The notes beneath the pieces are model-generated. The model did no database searches. It was given only the letters and a program-made list of their open reading frames with translations, and was not told where the DNA came from. DNA of 64,000 nt from Musa acuminata AAA Group (lineage: Eukaryota; Streptophyta; Magnoliopsida; Zingiberales; Musaceae), in NCBI RefSeq assembly GCF_036884655.1, contig NC_088330.1, positions 34,391,001 to 34,455,000 of the forward strand, written 5' to 3'. Both the position numbers and the translations under genes were made by a program. Below, one piece after another: positions 35,442 to 46,349 of this stretch. Every line of letters begins with the position of its first letter. Positions within the stretch are counted from its first letter, which is position 1.

Positions 35442-38072
35442 TTAAAATTTCGACTGAAACCATACAAGTCTCTCCATGGTTTCACGAGTAGCCTGTGTTT
35501 GAGGATGTTCACAGCCATATATAACCTCCTTGATGCCAACAGCAGTCCTACAAAGCTGCTCCCCGATGTCATATTGTCCCCCTTGTAGCATCAACTTTGC
35601 TCTTGTTTCTAAAAGAATTGCTCTCAGACTTGCAAGATCAAGATAAATAAGTGGATCAGACTCTATAGATGATCGAGACCTGGGATTCTTCGGGCACTTA
35701 GTTTTATGTTGAGCAGTGGTGGCTTTGGACAGAAAAGATTCCTCCAAGGCTTCCAATGCTTCAGTTGATACACGTAGAAGCTCTAGGGCAGCATTGCAGA
35801 GGGAAAAATTTGTAAAAGTGAGTGAAGCTAGGGGCAGGGCAAATCTTCTGATGAAGGACAACAGATCTCGTTCTGGAAGATCGATAACCCCAGGATCTAT
35901 GCCAAATTTAAACAGCAAGAAGCAAGCTGACCATATATGATCAGCATGTTCCTGTAAATTCCCTTCCTTCTCAATTGCCTTTATAATTGAAATTGCACTA
36001 TTGTTATCATCTCTTTCACGGGCATAGATCTTAATGATACTGTGAAAAGAAATATGTCCCATTCTAGTGCTTTCTCTTGCTACCGAAAACCTTACTAGCG
36101 TGGATGAGGCTTCAGCTTCCGAAATATTAACATTCAATTCTCTGGCTGTGCAGGAAAGAAAATGAAAGCACCTTTTGAAAAACCTTGTGCGACAATGCTT
36201 TGCAGATGCAGCAATTGCCAGCATGGAGATTGGGATCGCTGATGGTGCAAACCAATTGCTAACGCCCACCATCTTTGTGGCCAACTTGCTAGGCTTCTGT
36301 GCATTATCCAATATAGAAAAGCACACATCTAGAAGCTGAACAAGAGCAGGGTTCTGTTTCATAACGAGATCTTCTTTCCTACTAAATTTCAGTTCTCTAT
36401 ATGGCACTTGATTTATCATGTCCAATAGTTTGAGTGGACCTATCGGCAGCTCAGATACAATTGCTCTTACAAGTGCTAGACCCAGAGGTAACCTACCTAG
36501 TTTCTCTTCGATGATCCTCAGAGCATTGGCATCTTCTGTTGGGAGTTCCGTTACCCTCCCCTTCATCAGGATCATTGCCTCTGCAGCAGACAAGTACGAA
36601 AGCCTCAAGGGCATGATATTCAGAACTCGAGGAAGACGAGATGAGATAATAATGTGTGTCTCTCCACCAAAACGAGGCAAAAGTTCCATTATGCTACTCC
36701 CATCCCACCAATCCTTCTCACTTTCCAAGTTATCAATCACTAGAAGGAAAGGGATGTCTCGCATGAGCTCCCTTCGCACCTTTCCAATAGCATCTGCCTC
36801 CAGCTCCTTGAAGCTTCTTGGCCCATTTCTTCGTGAGAACATCTCGGTCCCAATGGCAACATCAACGCCCAGCAAAGGCAACAACTTTAAGTAGTTTTGG
36901 CGGAGATATCTTGACTCTCCACCAACCCATAATACCCTTTTGTAGCTCTGAGAGAACTTGTATGCAAACTCGAGCAACAGCTCTGTTTTGCCAATGCCCG
37001 AGTCACCACAGATGCAGGCAACACCTCTTCGATACGACATACTCATTGCATTTCTTGTCCTTCTGTGCCTCACAGGCAATTCACTGCTCCAAGTGCCCTG
37101 CATCTCTATCTCTTCCTCTGATTCTTTCCAAACAACAGGTTCCTTACCCTTAGCCTTTATCTCCACATTCTTCTTTGCTATTCTTCCTTTCTGTGTTCCG
37201 CTGCTGCTCGTGCTATTTTTGGCCATAACAGTGTCTCTTCTATGTGTATCACGAGTTCTGATCTCGATATATTCCTCTGGATTTCCTTCGAAGTCTCCAA
37301 ATAGCATCATTTCGAGCTTGGCAAGCTCGCTCTTCCTTCCAACAAAATTAATGTTTCGTGGAAATGGGAGTTCCTCCACTGCCATCTCCCTCCACCTCTG
37401 CACCTTCTCCACCATGCTCCTCCGGCCTAATTGCGTCCCCAAGAGTAATACCGCATCGAAGATTCTGTCCCTAAAGTTGCCAGGATTCACTTCCAGCATC
37501 ACGGCGGAGCGCGAGACTCCATCCACCACCTGCTTCCAATCTTCCTCGATGCCACCGTACGCATTCCAGAGCCGACCTCCGAATCTCTCCCACAATTCTC
37601 CTTTCCTCTCAATTACGTCCCTCGCGGTGCAATCCCCCTGCGACAGCCCGAAGAAGACGGGAACCAGGTTCTTCCGCTCGAGGAACCACCGCATCTCCTC
37701 CACGACATAAGGGTTGGAGAACGACTTCCTCGTGACGAGGACCACGCCGACGGCCGCAGCGTCCATCGCCACTTTGGCCACGCTGTGCGCGTGGGCATCG
37801 CGGCACCTGCGCCGGTCGACGGCGAAGCAGCGCAAGCCCTGCATCTCGAGCTCAGCTCGCAGCCACTTCACGAAGCGGAGTAGGGGGGCCCGGCGGCCGC
37901 AGAAACCAAGATAGACATCGCAACTCTTCACCCTCGGAAAAGGAGAGTACGAGTTTAGCGGGCTACGATTGGAGGAGGTGCTGTCGGAGGCGATGGCGAC
38001 GACGGGTTTGGGTGGCGAGGGCGATGAGTGGGTGGCCGAATCGAAGGCGGAAGAGGGGCAAGAAGACGCCAT
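35442..38072 (-). CDS. TIR-NB-ARC-TPR protein (XTNX / TNP class)
   Basis: Intronless 876-aa frame. Ser/Pro-rich N-terminus (1-47); TIR-like domain at about 48-190 starting CDVYLGFCGR, with SNPYVVEEM at 119-127 whose Glu aligns with the TIR NADase Glu; linker; FVGRKSEL at 243-250; NB-ARC with P-loop GDSGIGKTE (356-364), kinase-2 FLLVIDNLE (442-450), ISSRLPRVL (477-484 region) and GLPL-like GRLPLGLAL (526-534); then helical C-terminal repeats in place of LRRs, with a TPR-like end (EQLCRTAVGIKEVI, EHPQT). This layout is the TIR-NB-TPR class, the one TIR-NB type found in monocots as well as dicots; canonical TIR-NB-LRR genes are missing from monocots. Role unresolved: immune or cell-death signalling by analogy. 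Start at 38072 precedes the full TIR. Confidence 0.9.
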   Translation of the reverse strand: MASSCPSSAFDSATHSSPSPPKPVVAIASDSTSSNRSPLNSYSPFPRVKSCDVYLGFCGRRAPLLRFVKWLRAELEMQGLRCFAVDRRRCRDAHAHSVAKVAMDAAAVGVVLVTRKSFSNPYVVEEMRWFLERKNLVPVFFGLSQGDCTARDVIERKGELWERFGGRLWNAYGGIEEDWKQVVDGVSRSAVMLEVNPGNFRDRIFDAVLLLGTQLGRRSMVEKVQRWREMAVEELPFPRNINFVGRKSELAKLEMMLFGDFEGNPEEYIEIRTRDTHRRDTVMAKNSTSSSGTQKGRIAKKNVEIKAKGKEPVVWKESEEEIEMQGTWSSELPVRHRRTRNAMSMSYRRGVACICGDSGIGKTELLLEFAYKFSQSYKRVLWVGGESRYLRQNYLKLLPLLGVDVAIGTEMFSRRNGPRSFKELEADAIGKVRRELMRDIPFLLVIDNLESEKDWWDGSSIMELLPRFGGETHIIISSRLPRVLNIMPLRLSYLSAAEAMILMKGRVTELPTEDANALRIIEEKLGRLPLGLALVRAIVSELPIGPLKLLDMINQVPYRELKFSRKEDLVMKQNPALVQLLDVCFSILDNAQKPSKLATKMVGVSNWFAPSAIPISMLAIAASAKHCRTRFFKRCFHFLSCTARELNVNISEAEASSTLVRFSVARESTRMGHISFHSIIKIYARERDDNNSAISIIKAIEKEGNLQEHADHIWSACFLLFKFGIDPGVIDLPERDLLSFIRRFALPLASLTFTNFSLCNAALELLRVSTEALEALEESFLSKATTAQHKTKCPKNPRSRSSIESDPLIYLDLASLRAILLETRAKLMLQGGQYDIGEQLCRTAVGIKEVIYGCEHPQTQATRETMERLVWFQSKF

Positions 38073-39002
38073 GAGAGATGCTAAGCGGTTTATGGCAGCA
38101 AAAGTTGCATATAAATGTAATCTAGTATATGTACATAGAGAGAGAGAGAAGCAAATTAGGGATTTGGGGGATTAATTTGCAGGGACGTGAACAAGGAAGG
38201 AAGGTAATCCAAAAAGAGATATAGTGAAGATTTTGGAGGTGTTTGGGGGAAACCTTCCTATTTTGTAGATCAAAAAGGAGGGATGGAAGCAGCGAAGGCA
38301 AACATGGGGAGGAGAGCGGCCGCATTGGCCGCCGGCCCTGTTCACAGCCTGATCCCTAAGCCTGCTGCCAAGCGGAATATGACCGCCCATTCCGAAGGAG
38401 GAAGAAGGCGGCGGCAGATATCGGAGCTGATGAATGCGGGTTCGGGTCCAACCCGAATCCGAAATCGATCTGGTCAAGTCTGAGCTAAGCCCAATCCAAT
38501 CCAATCCAATTTGGCACCATATTGACATCCTTCATATGTATCATAGTATAACAAAGAGGATTAAGAATATAAATAAATATGAAGAGCCCTTCAAGTCTCC
38601 TTTTACATCCAATTTGAAGCTAATTTTATATCTTTGCCATAAGATCAATGCAACCATCTCCATTCTTTTTTCTTTCAGGTGGTCTCAAGCTCTAATTATC
38701 TTTTCCAGAAGAACAAGCTTGGAAGATAGAAGCAAATATGGTAGAAATTTTGTTGCCAAAAGTGAAATATTTTCTAATTTAATTGAAATGTTCTCTTCAT
38801 ATAGTTCTTCTTTTGGAAGAAAAACACACACAATGAGCTGCTCAAACTAGCTTGACTCCATTAAGGAATTAATGCCCACTTCATGTCTAACATTAACCCT
38901 AAACTCAGTCTATATATATATATATATATCTTTCTCATGGGACTGAGTGGTTTCTAGTAATCTTCTAAGGGTTGGATTAGTACAGTCGAGATTAGCTTGA
39001 GT
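38073..39002. other. Promoter and 5' leader of the TIR-NB gene; ABCG 3' flank
   Basis: The segment between two same-strand genes. It holds the presumed promoter of the TIR-NB gene and the 3' region of the ABCG gene. A short (TA)n run lies at about 38912-38929. No further gene. Confidence 0.5.
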
Positions 39003-42000
39003 TCAACTCGACAGCTTCATTCGCCTCAAGGAAACATATGCTAAGAATCGGTAAGCAAACACCATGGCGATCATGGCAGCGACTTCCATGACTCCATTGT
39101 CGAGATGGTTGACATTCAGATGCGGGGGGACATGGTCATACTGCACCTTCAGGAGGAGTCTGTAAGAGTGGTAGTTGAAGGAGATGAAGCGAAGCCATGA
39201 AATGAATGCAGGAACTCTCTGCAGATTTGTCAGTAGCAGATGCATGTAAGCCATGAGGTTACAGAGTAGTTGTGGCAAGATTTCTGCATCACTGGGTGCT
39301 TACCTTCACAAAGAATCCTCCAGCCAGCATGAAGGTCATCACTGTCACTGAAGCTAGAGTGGTTGCCTGCTTGATGTTCATGAATGAGGCGCCGATAGCT
39401 AACCCCAGCCCCTGCCAGATTTGCCAAACATCCGGTCAAAAGGCCAAGAATTGATGTAGAAATGCTGTGTCAGGAAGTATGCAGATTGTGATCCTGTAAC
39501 ATACAACATACCTGAGCAGCAACAATGCTGAGGAAGACAACAAGCATACTGAGAAAGAAGTGTTCGATACTGAGCCTCAGGCCTGCCATGAAATAGACAA
39601 TTAGCAGAAATATGATGGGTAGGAGGAGGTCTAATGGCAGATCGCTTGTCGTCCTGGCGATGAAGTATGCGCTGAGCCTGTACATGTCGACTGCTCTTTC
39701 CTTGTTCAGCATTGCTCTTTCTTGAGGGAATGTGAAGATCGCTGTGAAGACCGGGAAGAATCCCCAGAAGACAGAAATGAAGAACAGCAAACCAGCCTGC
39801 AGTGTTTCATCTCCAATTGTAGATTCTTAGATAGCTCATACTCTTCAGATGAACTACTCGATGATCGTTTTACTGTTGTTGTTCTCATGAATTGTGTTGA
39901 TGATAGTGTTCTCAAGAATTGCATGTAATGTAGAAAGTGTTGTTACCTGATCTTCTTGACCTATTTGAGTCGCAATGTTTGAGTGCCACCAGAGCAAACC
40001 AAGGATCACTGCAATTGCAAGAACTTGAGTGATCCTCATCCAGCTCAAGTAATCATGCCTTCTTTCTTTCAGTCCTCTCCAGAAAAGAATGGAGTACTGC
40101 TGCCACCAGCTTGCTCCCCAATCTCTTTTTGTTGATGACAATGTAATCTTCATATCTTCGCTTATAGGAAGCGGCGCAAGAAGCTTCTTCTTCTGCTTGT
40201 CTGCAACTCGAGTCTCGTAAGTCTCCACCAGGTACTGTTTCATTGATTGTTGCGGGAGCTATAAGCTTATACCATCTGTTTTCTGCCAAGAAAAACTAGA
40301 AGTAGACGAGCTTTTACCTCATGCACATCTTCCGGCGATGGCTTGGCATTTCTTGTGCTGCCTCCCAAATTTCTTGACTGCACTTTCTCCTCCAATTCTG
40401 ATGGCAGAGTGACATCATTTATGTTGCCGTTTGCAAGATCTAGCAGGAACTCTGCTGGGTTCATTGCAATGAGGGGAACACATCCGATAGATGCAAAGTA
40501 AGCCATGGCTTTGGATGCTCTTCCGAAGAACAGCAAACTTCCCCTTCCAAGTAGAATCAGCTTGTCAAATCTATGGAAGAGTCTGCTTGATGGTTGATGA
40601 ATTGTAGTCACCACTGTTTTGCCAGACTGCAACAGATGCAAGCAAGACTTGTTAGGCCTTTTGCAGCACAAACCATGTGTTCTTGCATTCCACAAGGCTA
40701 AAAGCTAAAACTCACAGTGAATCATTTATGTTTATCTTCTCCTCTCTGAATTATTAATAAATATCCTGTTGTTAGAAATGGTATTTGTTTTCTGCATGAA
40801 ACCAAAAAGGGGAACAGATTCGATCGGCTACACTCTCAACTTGTCTGGTTCATTAACTCCTCACGACATAGGTTTGGAGATCTCTCTACTCCTTGTGAGC
40901 ATAACAAAGATCATAAGCAGAATGATCACCTCAGCTATGTCATTCAACACTTGGATTGTTCTTAGGGCTGTTGTCGAATCCAGACCAGATGTAGGTTCAT
41001 CAAGAAACAGCAAAGATGGATTCATTATGATCTCATTTCCGATGCACACCCTCTTCCTCTCTCCACCTGAAACTCCTCTTACGAAGGATCCTCCAATGAT
41101 GGTATCTTGGCACCTGCACATTGTTACCGAATCAGAGGAGACATCAGTCGATGTCAGGCAAGAATCTATGTTTTACCTCTCGAGCCCGAGCTCGTAGATC
41201 ACATTCATGGCCCTCTCTTCCTTCTGCCTTCTGGTCATTGTCCTCGGAAGTCGAAGGAGAGCCGCATACGTCAACGTTTCTCTTACGGTGAGATGAGCGA
41301 ATAGAACATCATCCTGAGTCACGAACCCGATCCTGAAAATTGACTTCACTCCTATAATCTTATCATCTTCATTTAGCCACTGATGTAACTGATAGGAGAG
41401 CATGCAATGGTGAGCTCGGTTCATTCTGTACCTGCTCTTTAGCGACTTGGCGTACGGCTCATCGTTGTAAGTGATGGATCCTTGAACGACGTTGTCGGCT
41501 GTTCTTCCGGAGAGGAGGCTGAGGAGCGTGGTCTTCCCACTGCCGGAAGGACCCATCAAGGCCAAGAGTTCTCCAGGTTTGGCTGAACCTGTGATGCCTT
41601 GGAGGATATCTTTCTCGTTGGTTCTCGTAATTCCTCTGAGGATTACCTTGTATCTGACCTCTGTAAACTGCAGAATTCACAGCATGAACTGCGGGATTAG
41701 ATGAAGAAGAACTGTTTCTCTTCAGGACAGCAGGAAATCCAAGTGCTACCTTCACATATATGGGATACGTTGTCTCTGACATCAGCCTTTTTCGAGATCT
41801 TCCAGGCTCGAGATCAATTCCTGCGGGCAAGCATATCACGAGCATCGACATCTGCCTTACACTGGCATCTACTAACTTTTTTGCGAGGAGCAGATGTTGT
41901 TGTTACCTTTGTCACCGCCAGTGAGAGCAGTGATGTCAGAAACAATGTCTTCAGGGAGAGCAGTGAAGCCAGTGAAGGAGAAGGAGAAGCCCAGACTCGC

Positions 42001-42285
42001 ACTGGAGGCTCGGCTCAAGCTTCCACCACTGCCACCGTCTTCGCAGTCCACCTTCATGTGTCCACTTCGCGTGCTTCTCAGGTGGTGTCCTGCTTTCGTG
42101 GCTGGCGAAGATCCCACCAGCTTCTTCCCCAGGCTCGACTTCCTCGACAAGCTCGGACCGCCATTAGCGTCTGCGACCGGCATGGATTCAGCTGATGGAG
42201 TGGGGCTCAGAGTCGGTGGCCGTGGTGGTGCCATCTCCAGTTGGTCTGACTTGGTCCTGGCGATCCCACCTGCTGCTGAATCCAT
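39003..42285 (-). CDS. ABCG22: ABCG half-size transporter, ABCG22-like (WBC subfamily)
   Basis: Ten coding exons on the minus strand: 42285-41907, 41820-41750, 41667-41432, 41332-41177, 41113-40930, 40626-40318, 40234-39947, 39796-39512, 39411-39304, 39218-39003. They join in frame to 743 aa. Ser-rich N-terminus ([24 protein letters not shown]); nucleotide-binding domain with Walker [11 protein letters not shown]-loop VTQDDVLF, signature VSGGERKR, Walker [14 protein letters not shown] and switch His TTIHQPSS; then the ABC2 membrane domain ([39 protein letters not shown]-like [10 protein letters not shown]). Sequence and exon layout resemble Arabidopsis ABCG22, a plasma-membrane protein linked to stomatal control; substrate unknown. 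ATG 42285 is chosen because the upstream in-frame codon at 42300 is TTG. All introns are GT-AG. Confidence 0.95.
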
Positions 42286-42305
42286 CTCGACACACCTCAA
42301 TTCTT

Positions 42306-42888
42306 CTGTTCATAGGATATGATGAGAGGGATTGCAACATTTAAGCTTCACCGAAACAAAATTGCCAGAAGAACATAAATTTTACGTTTTAATGCAACAG
42401 TGATGATTAATGCTCCTTTCATTATCAGAATTGATTTGTCAAGAGACAAAGTCCTCAATCTATCTCGTCCATTGAATTGGGGTTTGAAATGCATGCCAAC
42501 CAAGTTTTGACAGGAGACTGAAGAAGATTCCTTGTGTTTCCTCAGTGGAATATTTCCTCTTCTGATTCCTTACCTCTTTTACTGAACATTGTTAATGAAT
42601 GATATATCCTAAATCACATCCTTTTCAACTATTTACAAGATAATAACTCCATTGGACTCGAATCATCACCCCAAACATCAACAAGAAATAGGATCTATAA
42701 ATCATTTCTAACATTGCAACCGCTTACACGCAAACAAGAAATGAGAGCAACACAGAACACATGAAATCAAGTGCTGAAATATATCATTCAGGGAAAAAAA
42801 GAGAGAGATGGGGGGAAGGGGGGGGGGGGGGGAGAAGAAGGTGAAGAAGGAGATGGGAAAGAGGAGTTGTAGCAGAGATATTAGGTAC
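42306..42888 (-). other. Probable 5' UTR intron of the ABCG gene
   Basis: A donor CAG then GTACC at 42889/42888 and an acceptor ATGAACAG ending at 42306 bracket 583 bp upstream of the ABCG start codon. A TATA-like TGCATAAAAG (minus strand, 42961-42970) lies upstream, implying a short leader exon. The intron holds a run of 15 C on the minus strand (G at 42818-42832). Inferred from consensus only. Confidence 0.45.
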
Positions 42889-42970
42889 CTGAAAAGGAGT
42901 GTGGGTGAGGAAGAGCAATGGAAGGCCAGCTTGATGCCACCAGGTTTACTTCTCCTCCTCCTTTTATGCA

Positions 42971-43849
42971 GCTGCCACCTCTCATCCAAACCTCACAATG
43001 TCGTATGATGGAGGGAATTGAACAGTAGCTCACAGAAATGCCCCTAATCTTGTTGCAGTACTACTTCATGAACCTGTCCACCAAGCAATACACTGGGGAC
43101 CTCATATGTGTGTGTGTGTGTATATATATACACACACACAGATATATATATATAGGAAAAAGAAGATCTTTGCTCAAAGGAAAAGTATGCAAGAAAAGTA
43201 CAAAGAAGTGTTTCTCACTGAGTGGAAAATGATTGGAGCTGCAACAGTGATTGCAAAGAAGAAAGAACAAATAATGCAGAAATACTGCTCATGATGGACA
43301 TGTTTTGTGGTGTAGTAATTAGGTGGAGTGGCTTCTTCCTCCAGCTGTTGCATGAAGGAAAAAAAGGGAAGAGACATATGCAGAAAATAAACCATGATTG
43401 CTGTGTGTTTGACATGGACAAATGCTACTGAGGAGCTCTAAAATTCCATCTACAAAATGTGGCATAAACACCACCACTACTTGCTGCCAATTTGTCTCAC
43501 TCATGATTTCATTCACCTCCAAAATTGTATGAATTGTCTAACCCAAATCTTCACATTTTTTCCCTTTTTCTTGAATGAAAAGTGTGGCAGAGTTTCCAAC
43601 CCATTTGGACAAGTAAATTGGAAACAAACAAGAAGCAGTTCCAAGAAAATGGAAGAAGAGAACAAGAACACAAATTAGAGCAGAAGAGAACTCAGAGAAA
43701 CCATCTCAAGGGAGCAAACCAACATCCTCAAGACACACTAAAACCATTATAAGTTTGGTTGGGTTTCTTTAAATGAAATTTGGCAGTATCCAAGACAACT
43801 ACAGTTGTTCCTCATTTCAGCTTCTATTCCAAAACAGAAACAAGAGAGA

Positions 43850-43901
<52 letters not shown>

Positions 43902-44703
43902 TTGCATTTAGAAGTTGGAACTCAAGGTTACTTTGGTACAAGACATGTTCAGGTTCACAGTGGCTGTGGAGTCTAAAGTCTCCCTTGAGATGTGCGTCGC
44001 CCAGATGTGTGGAAAACGGGAACCCCACATCGAGCTTCCATGGGTGGGGCACTCAGAAGCAGGTCAACCTCTGAGTCTTTTCCTTCCTCCCATGATTCAA
44101 TCTTCGGATGTGACACATGATCTGCCTGCCTCCACAGGATGTATCTCAGCTGCCATTAATCTTCCTTAAGGTTCATACCCAACTCAGAAATCCAACATCT
44201 GTTTTAGTTGTGATGTACCTCTAACCTCATCCACAAACGTACTACTCGATCTTAATGTCATTTTACCTCCAAACTCAGTCAGAAATCCACCTTTTGTGCA
44301 TGTGAAAGTTCTTTAGAGGATGCAGCTCAAATGTCTCCGAAAGAAGAAGTCTTGTGTTCAATCCTTGTAGTCCTTCCATGGTTGTCTCTGTATTTTCTTT
44401 TAGTTAGAGAAGTGATTTAGATAGTTACTTTACAAGTAAAAAAACAAAAGACTTTTGGTGGAACACATCAAATGTTTTCTAAAATTGAAGAATAAGAACA
44501 CTGAGAGTAATAACAACAACAATATAAAGAAATATTAATGAAAAAAATATGTATATATAATAAAATATAAATATAAATATTTATGTGAATCAATACTCCT
44601 TTTATACTTGATAAAAGTGTTATCACTTTTGAACCCATATATATACCTCAATTAACGAGTACACTAATCAAATTTAAATAGATCATGTAAATATTAATAC
44701 ACA

Positions 44704-44735
<32 letters not shown>

Positions 44736-45864
44736 CATGTATATATGTATGTATGTATGTATTCATCCCGAATCAATTTTTATCTCACTTAAATCCAAGA
44801 TGCTGTCATCACTATCAATTTCCACGTGTGGATGGCTCATGAATTCATGAATCTACTTCTAATAATTATGTCAATACAAAATTAATCTTTCTTCCATACA
44901 CTTGTTTGTATATGGCAATGGTCACATCCTCTTATGTAACCTTTAGAGTAGTCGAGAAGGCAATCAGGCCGAAGACATTGACATCAATGGATGTGAAGAA
45001 GCACTAGCTAATGTACATTCGTAACAATGTATGTTGTCAAGTGCATGGATCATCAAGGTAGCAATCATGAGCATCACATCAACCATTTGGCATGCCCACA
45101 AAAGCCCGGACATTAAATCCCTTTTATCATCATCCCTTTCAATTGAGCTTTATATATGCCTGATTGGTATAATTTTTATGTTGTATATATAGCACTCATA
45201 TATCTATCTTTTTATGTGATGATGGGAGGTGGAACCAATATCTCACAACTTCGTCTTATTGTCAACCCCCTCAATCATTCAAAGCATTATTAGTCTTCGA
45301 TGCAAATGACATGTCCATTTTGCAGAGGCACGAGAACAACACATCAACAAAGCTTCGCTAAGGTCAAACTCTCACCCACAAATTATGGCACCATAGAGGG
45401 GACACGTCAAGGGGTTGGATATGACAGAAACCCAACCCAATTTGGTTGGATTAAATGCATATTTTTATCTAATTATTTGATCAATTATATTATAAACAAT
45501 TAAGTTAAACCATTATCTTTCGTTCTCTCTGTTGAGATATTCGAATCGATTAATGTATTATTATATGATTAATATGTCTCATATTCAAATCGACATGTAA
45601 ACATCATATACGTTTATAATATTTTAATATAATTGGATCGAGTATATTTTTATAATTTAATTATTCTTAATGTGATTGGGTGTAAAATTAATCGATAATT
45701 CATCGAAAATAATTGATAATTTGTTAGATCCCATATTGTACAAATTAATACTAAAAATAGTATCATACACACATGACATTGTCATTACACTATGATTAGT
45801 AATCAATTTTGATCCATCTTTGAAAAGAAAAAGAAATGATTATGGTCATGAGAATTAGCTGAAC
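42971..45864. other. Intergenic, microsatellite-rich
   Basis: No gene recognised in 2.9 kb. Contents: a palindromic TG/TA/CA tract at 43107-43140, followed by (TA)n to about 43154; a (GA)n tract at 43843-43898; (TA)n and GTAT-type repeats at about 44702-44761; and a generally AT-rich remainder. Confidence 0.6.
43107..43140. repeat. Self-complementary (TG)n(TA)n(CA)n tract
   Basis: Runs of TG, TA and CA follow directly. Positions 43111-43140 form a perfect 30-bp inverted repeat centred between 43125 and 43126. It can fold as a hairpin or cruciform. Confidence 0.9.
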
Positions 45865-46108
45865 TGGTTAATCACTTTGTAGGTTCCTACTTTGAGTTCT
45901 TAAACTGAAAGATTAGGAAAAGATCTCAAGCTTAATGGTGGATGTTGCTGGTCACATACAGCAACACCAACTTACCATCAAACCTTTTGATCCATGCTTG
46001 GTCTTCTTTGCAATGAGGAGACAGTTCTTGGGGATTTGATGGCATGAAGGTGAGGAAACCATGAACCAAACAAAAGGAAGAGGAAGTAGATAGTGGTAGA
46101 AGTCACCA
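45865..46108 (-). repeat. Duplicated block A, second copy
   Basis: Reverse complement of 18885-19127. It ends abruptly at 46108, where an LTR-like block begins. Confidence 0.85.
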
Positions 46109-46349
46109 TGTTGAATTGGTGAGTGTTTTTAAGAGTCATAATCATATTCAAATTAGTTGATGAAATCTTAATTAGATTAAAATTTATTAGTGAATTAAGA
46201 GTTATTCTTATAAATATACATTGATTTTAGTAAGAGGAAGAGCTAAGGCACTTTGAGTGTTGTGATTTATCAGATTTTTAGAAAGGTTAGAGAGAAGTTT
46301 TTAATTCCTAACATGATATTTTTGCCTCTTAAATTACTTTGAAACTATG
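46109..46349. mobile_element. LTR-like fragment at a duplication breakpoint
   Basis: The block starts TGTTGAATTGG, contains TTATAAATATAC (about 46202) and reaches CCTAACA at 46313. TGATATTTTTGCC follows, which weakly resembles a primer-binding site. No target duplication is seen. It separates duplicated block A from the truncated subtilase copy, so it may mark the rearrangement junction. Retroelement origin is probable but not proven. Confidence 0.45.

Noticed and set aside
36958..37710. 250-codon plus-strand frame inside the TIR-NB gene
   Set aside because: Antisense shadow of a long intact coding exon with clear domain motifs on the other strand.
41872..42300. Upstream extension of the ABCG protein to 42300
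   Set aside because: The codon at 42300 is TTG, not ATG. The family-like N-terminus starts at the ATG at 42285.
43805..44074. 89-codon plus-strand frame rich in Glu-Arg
   Set aside because: Mostly translated (GA)n microsatellite.
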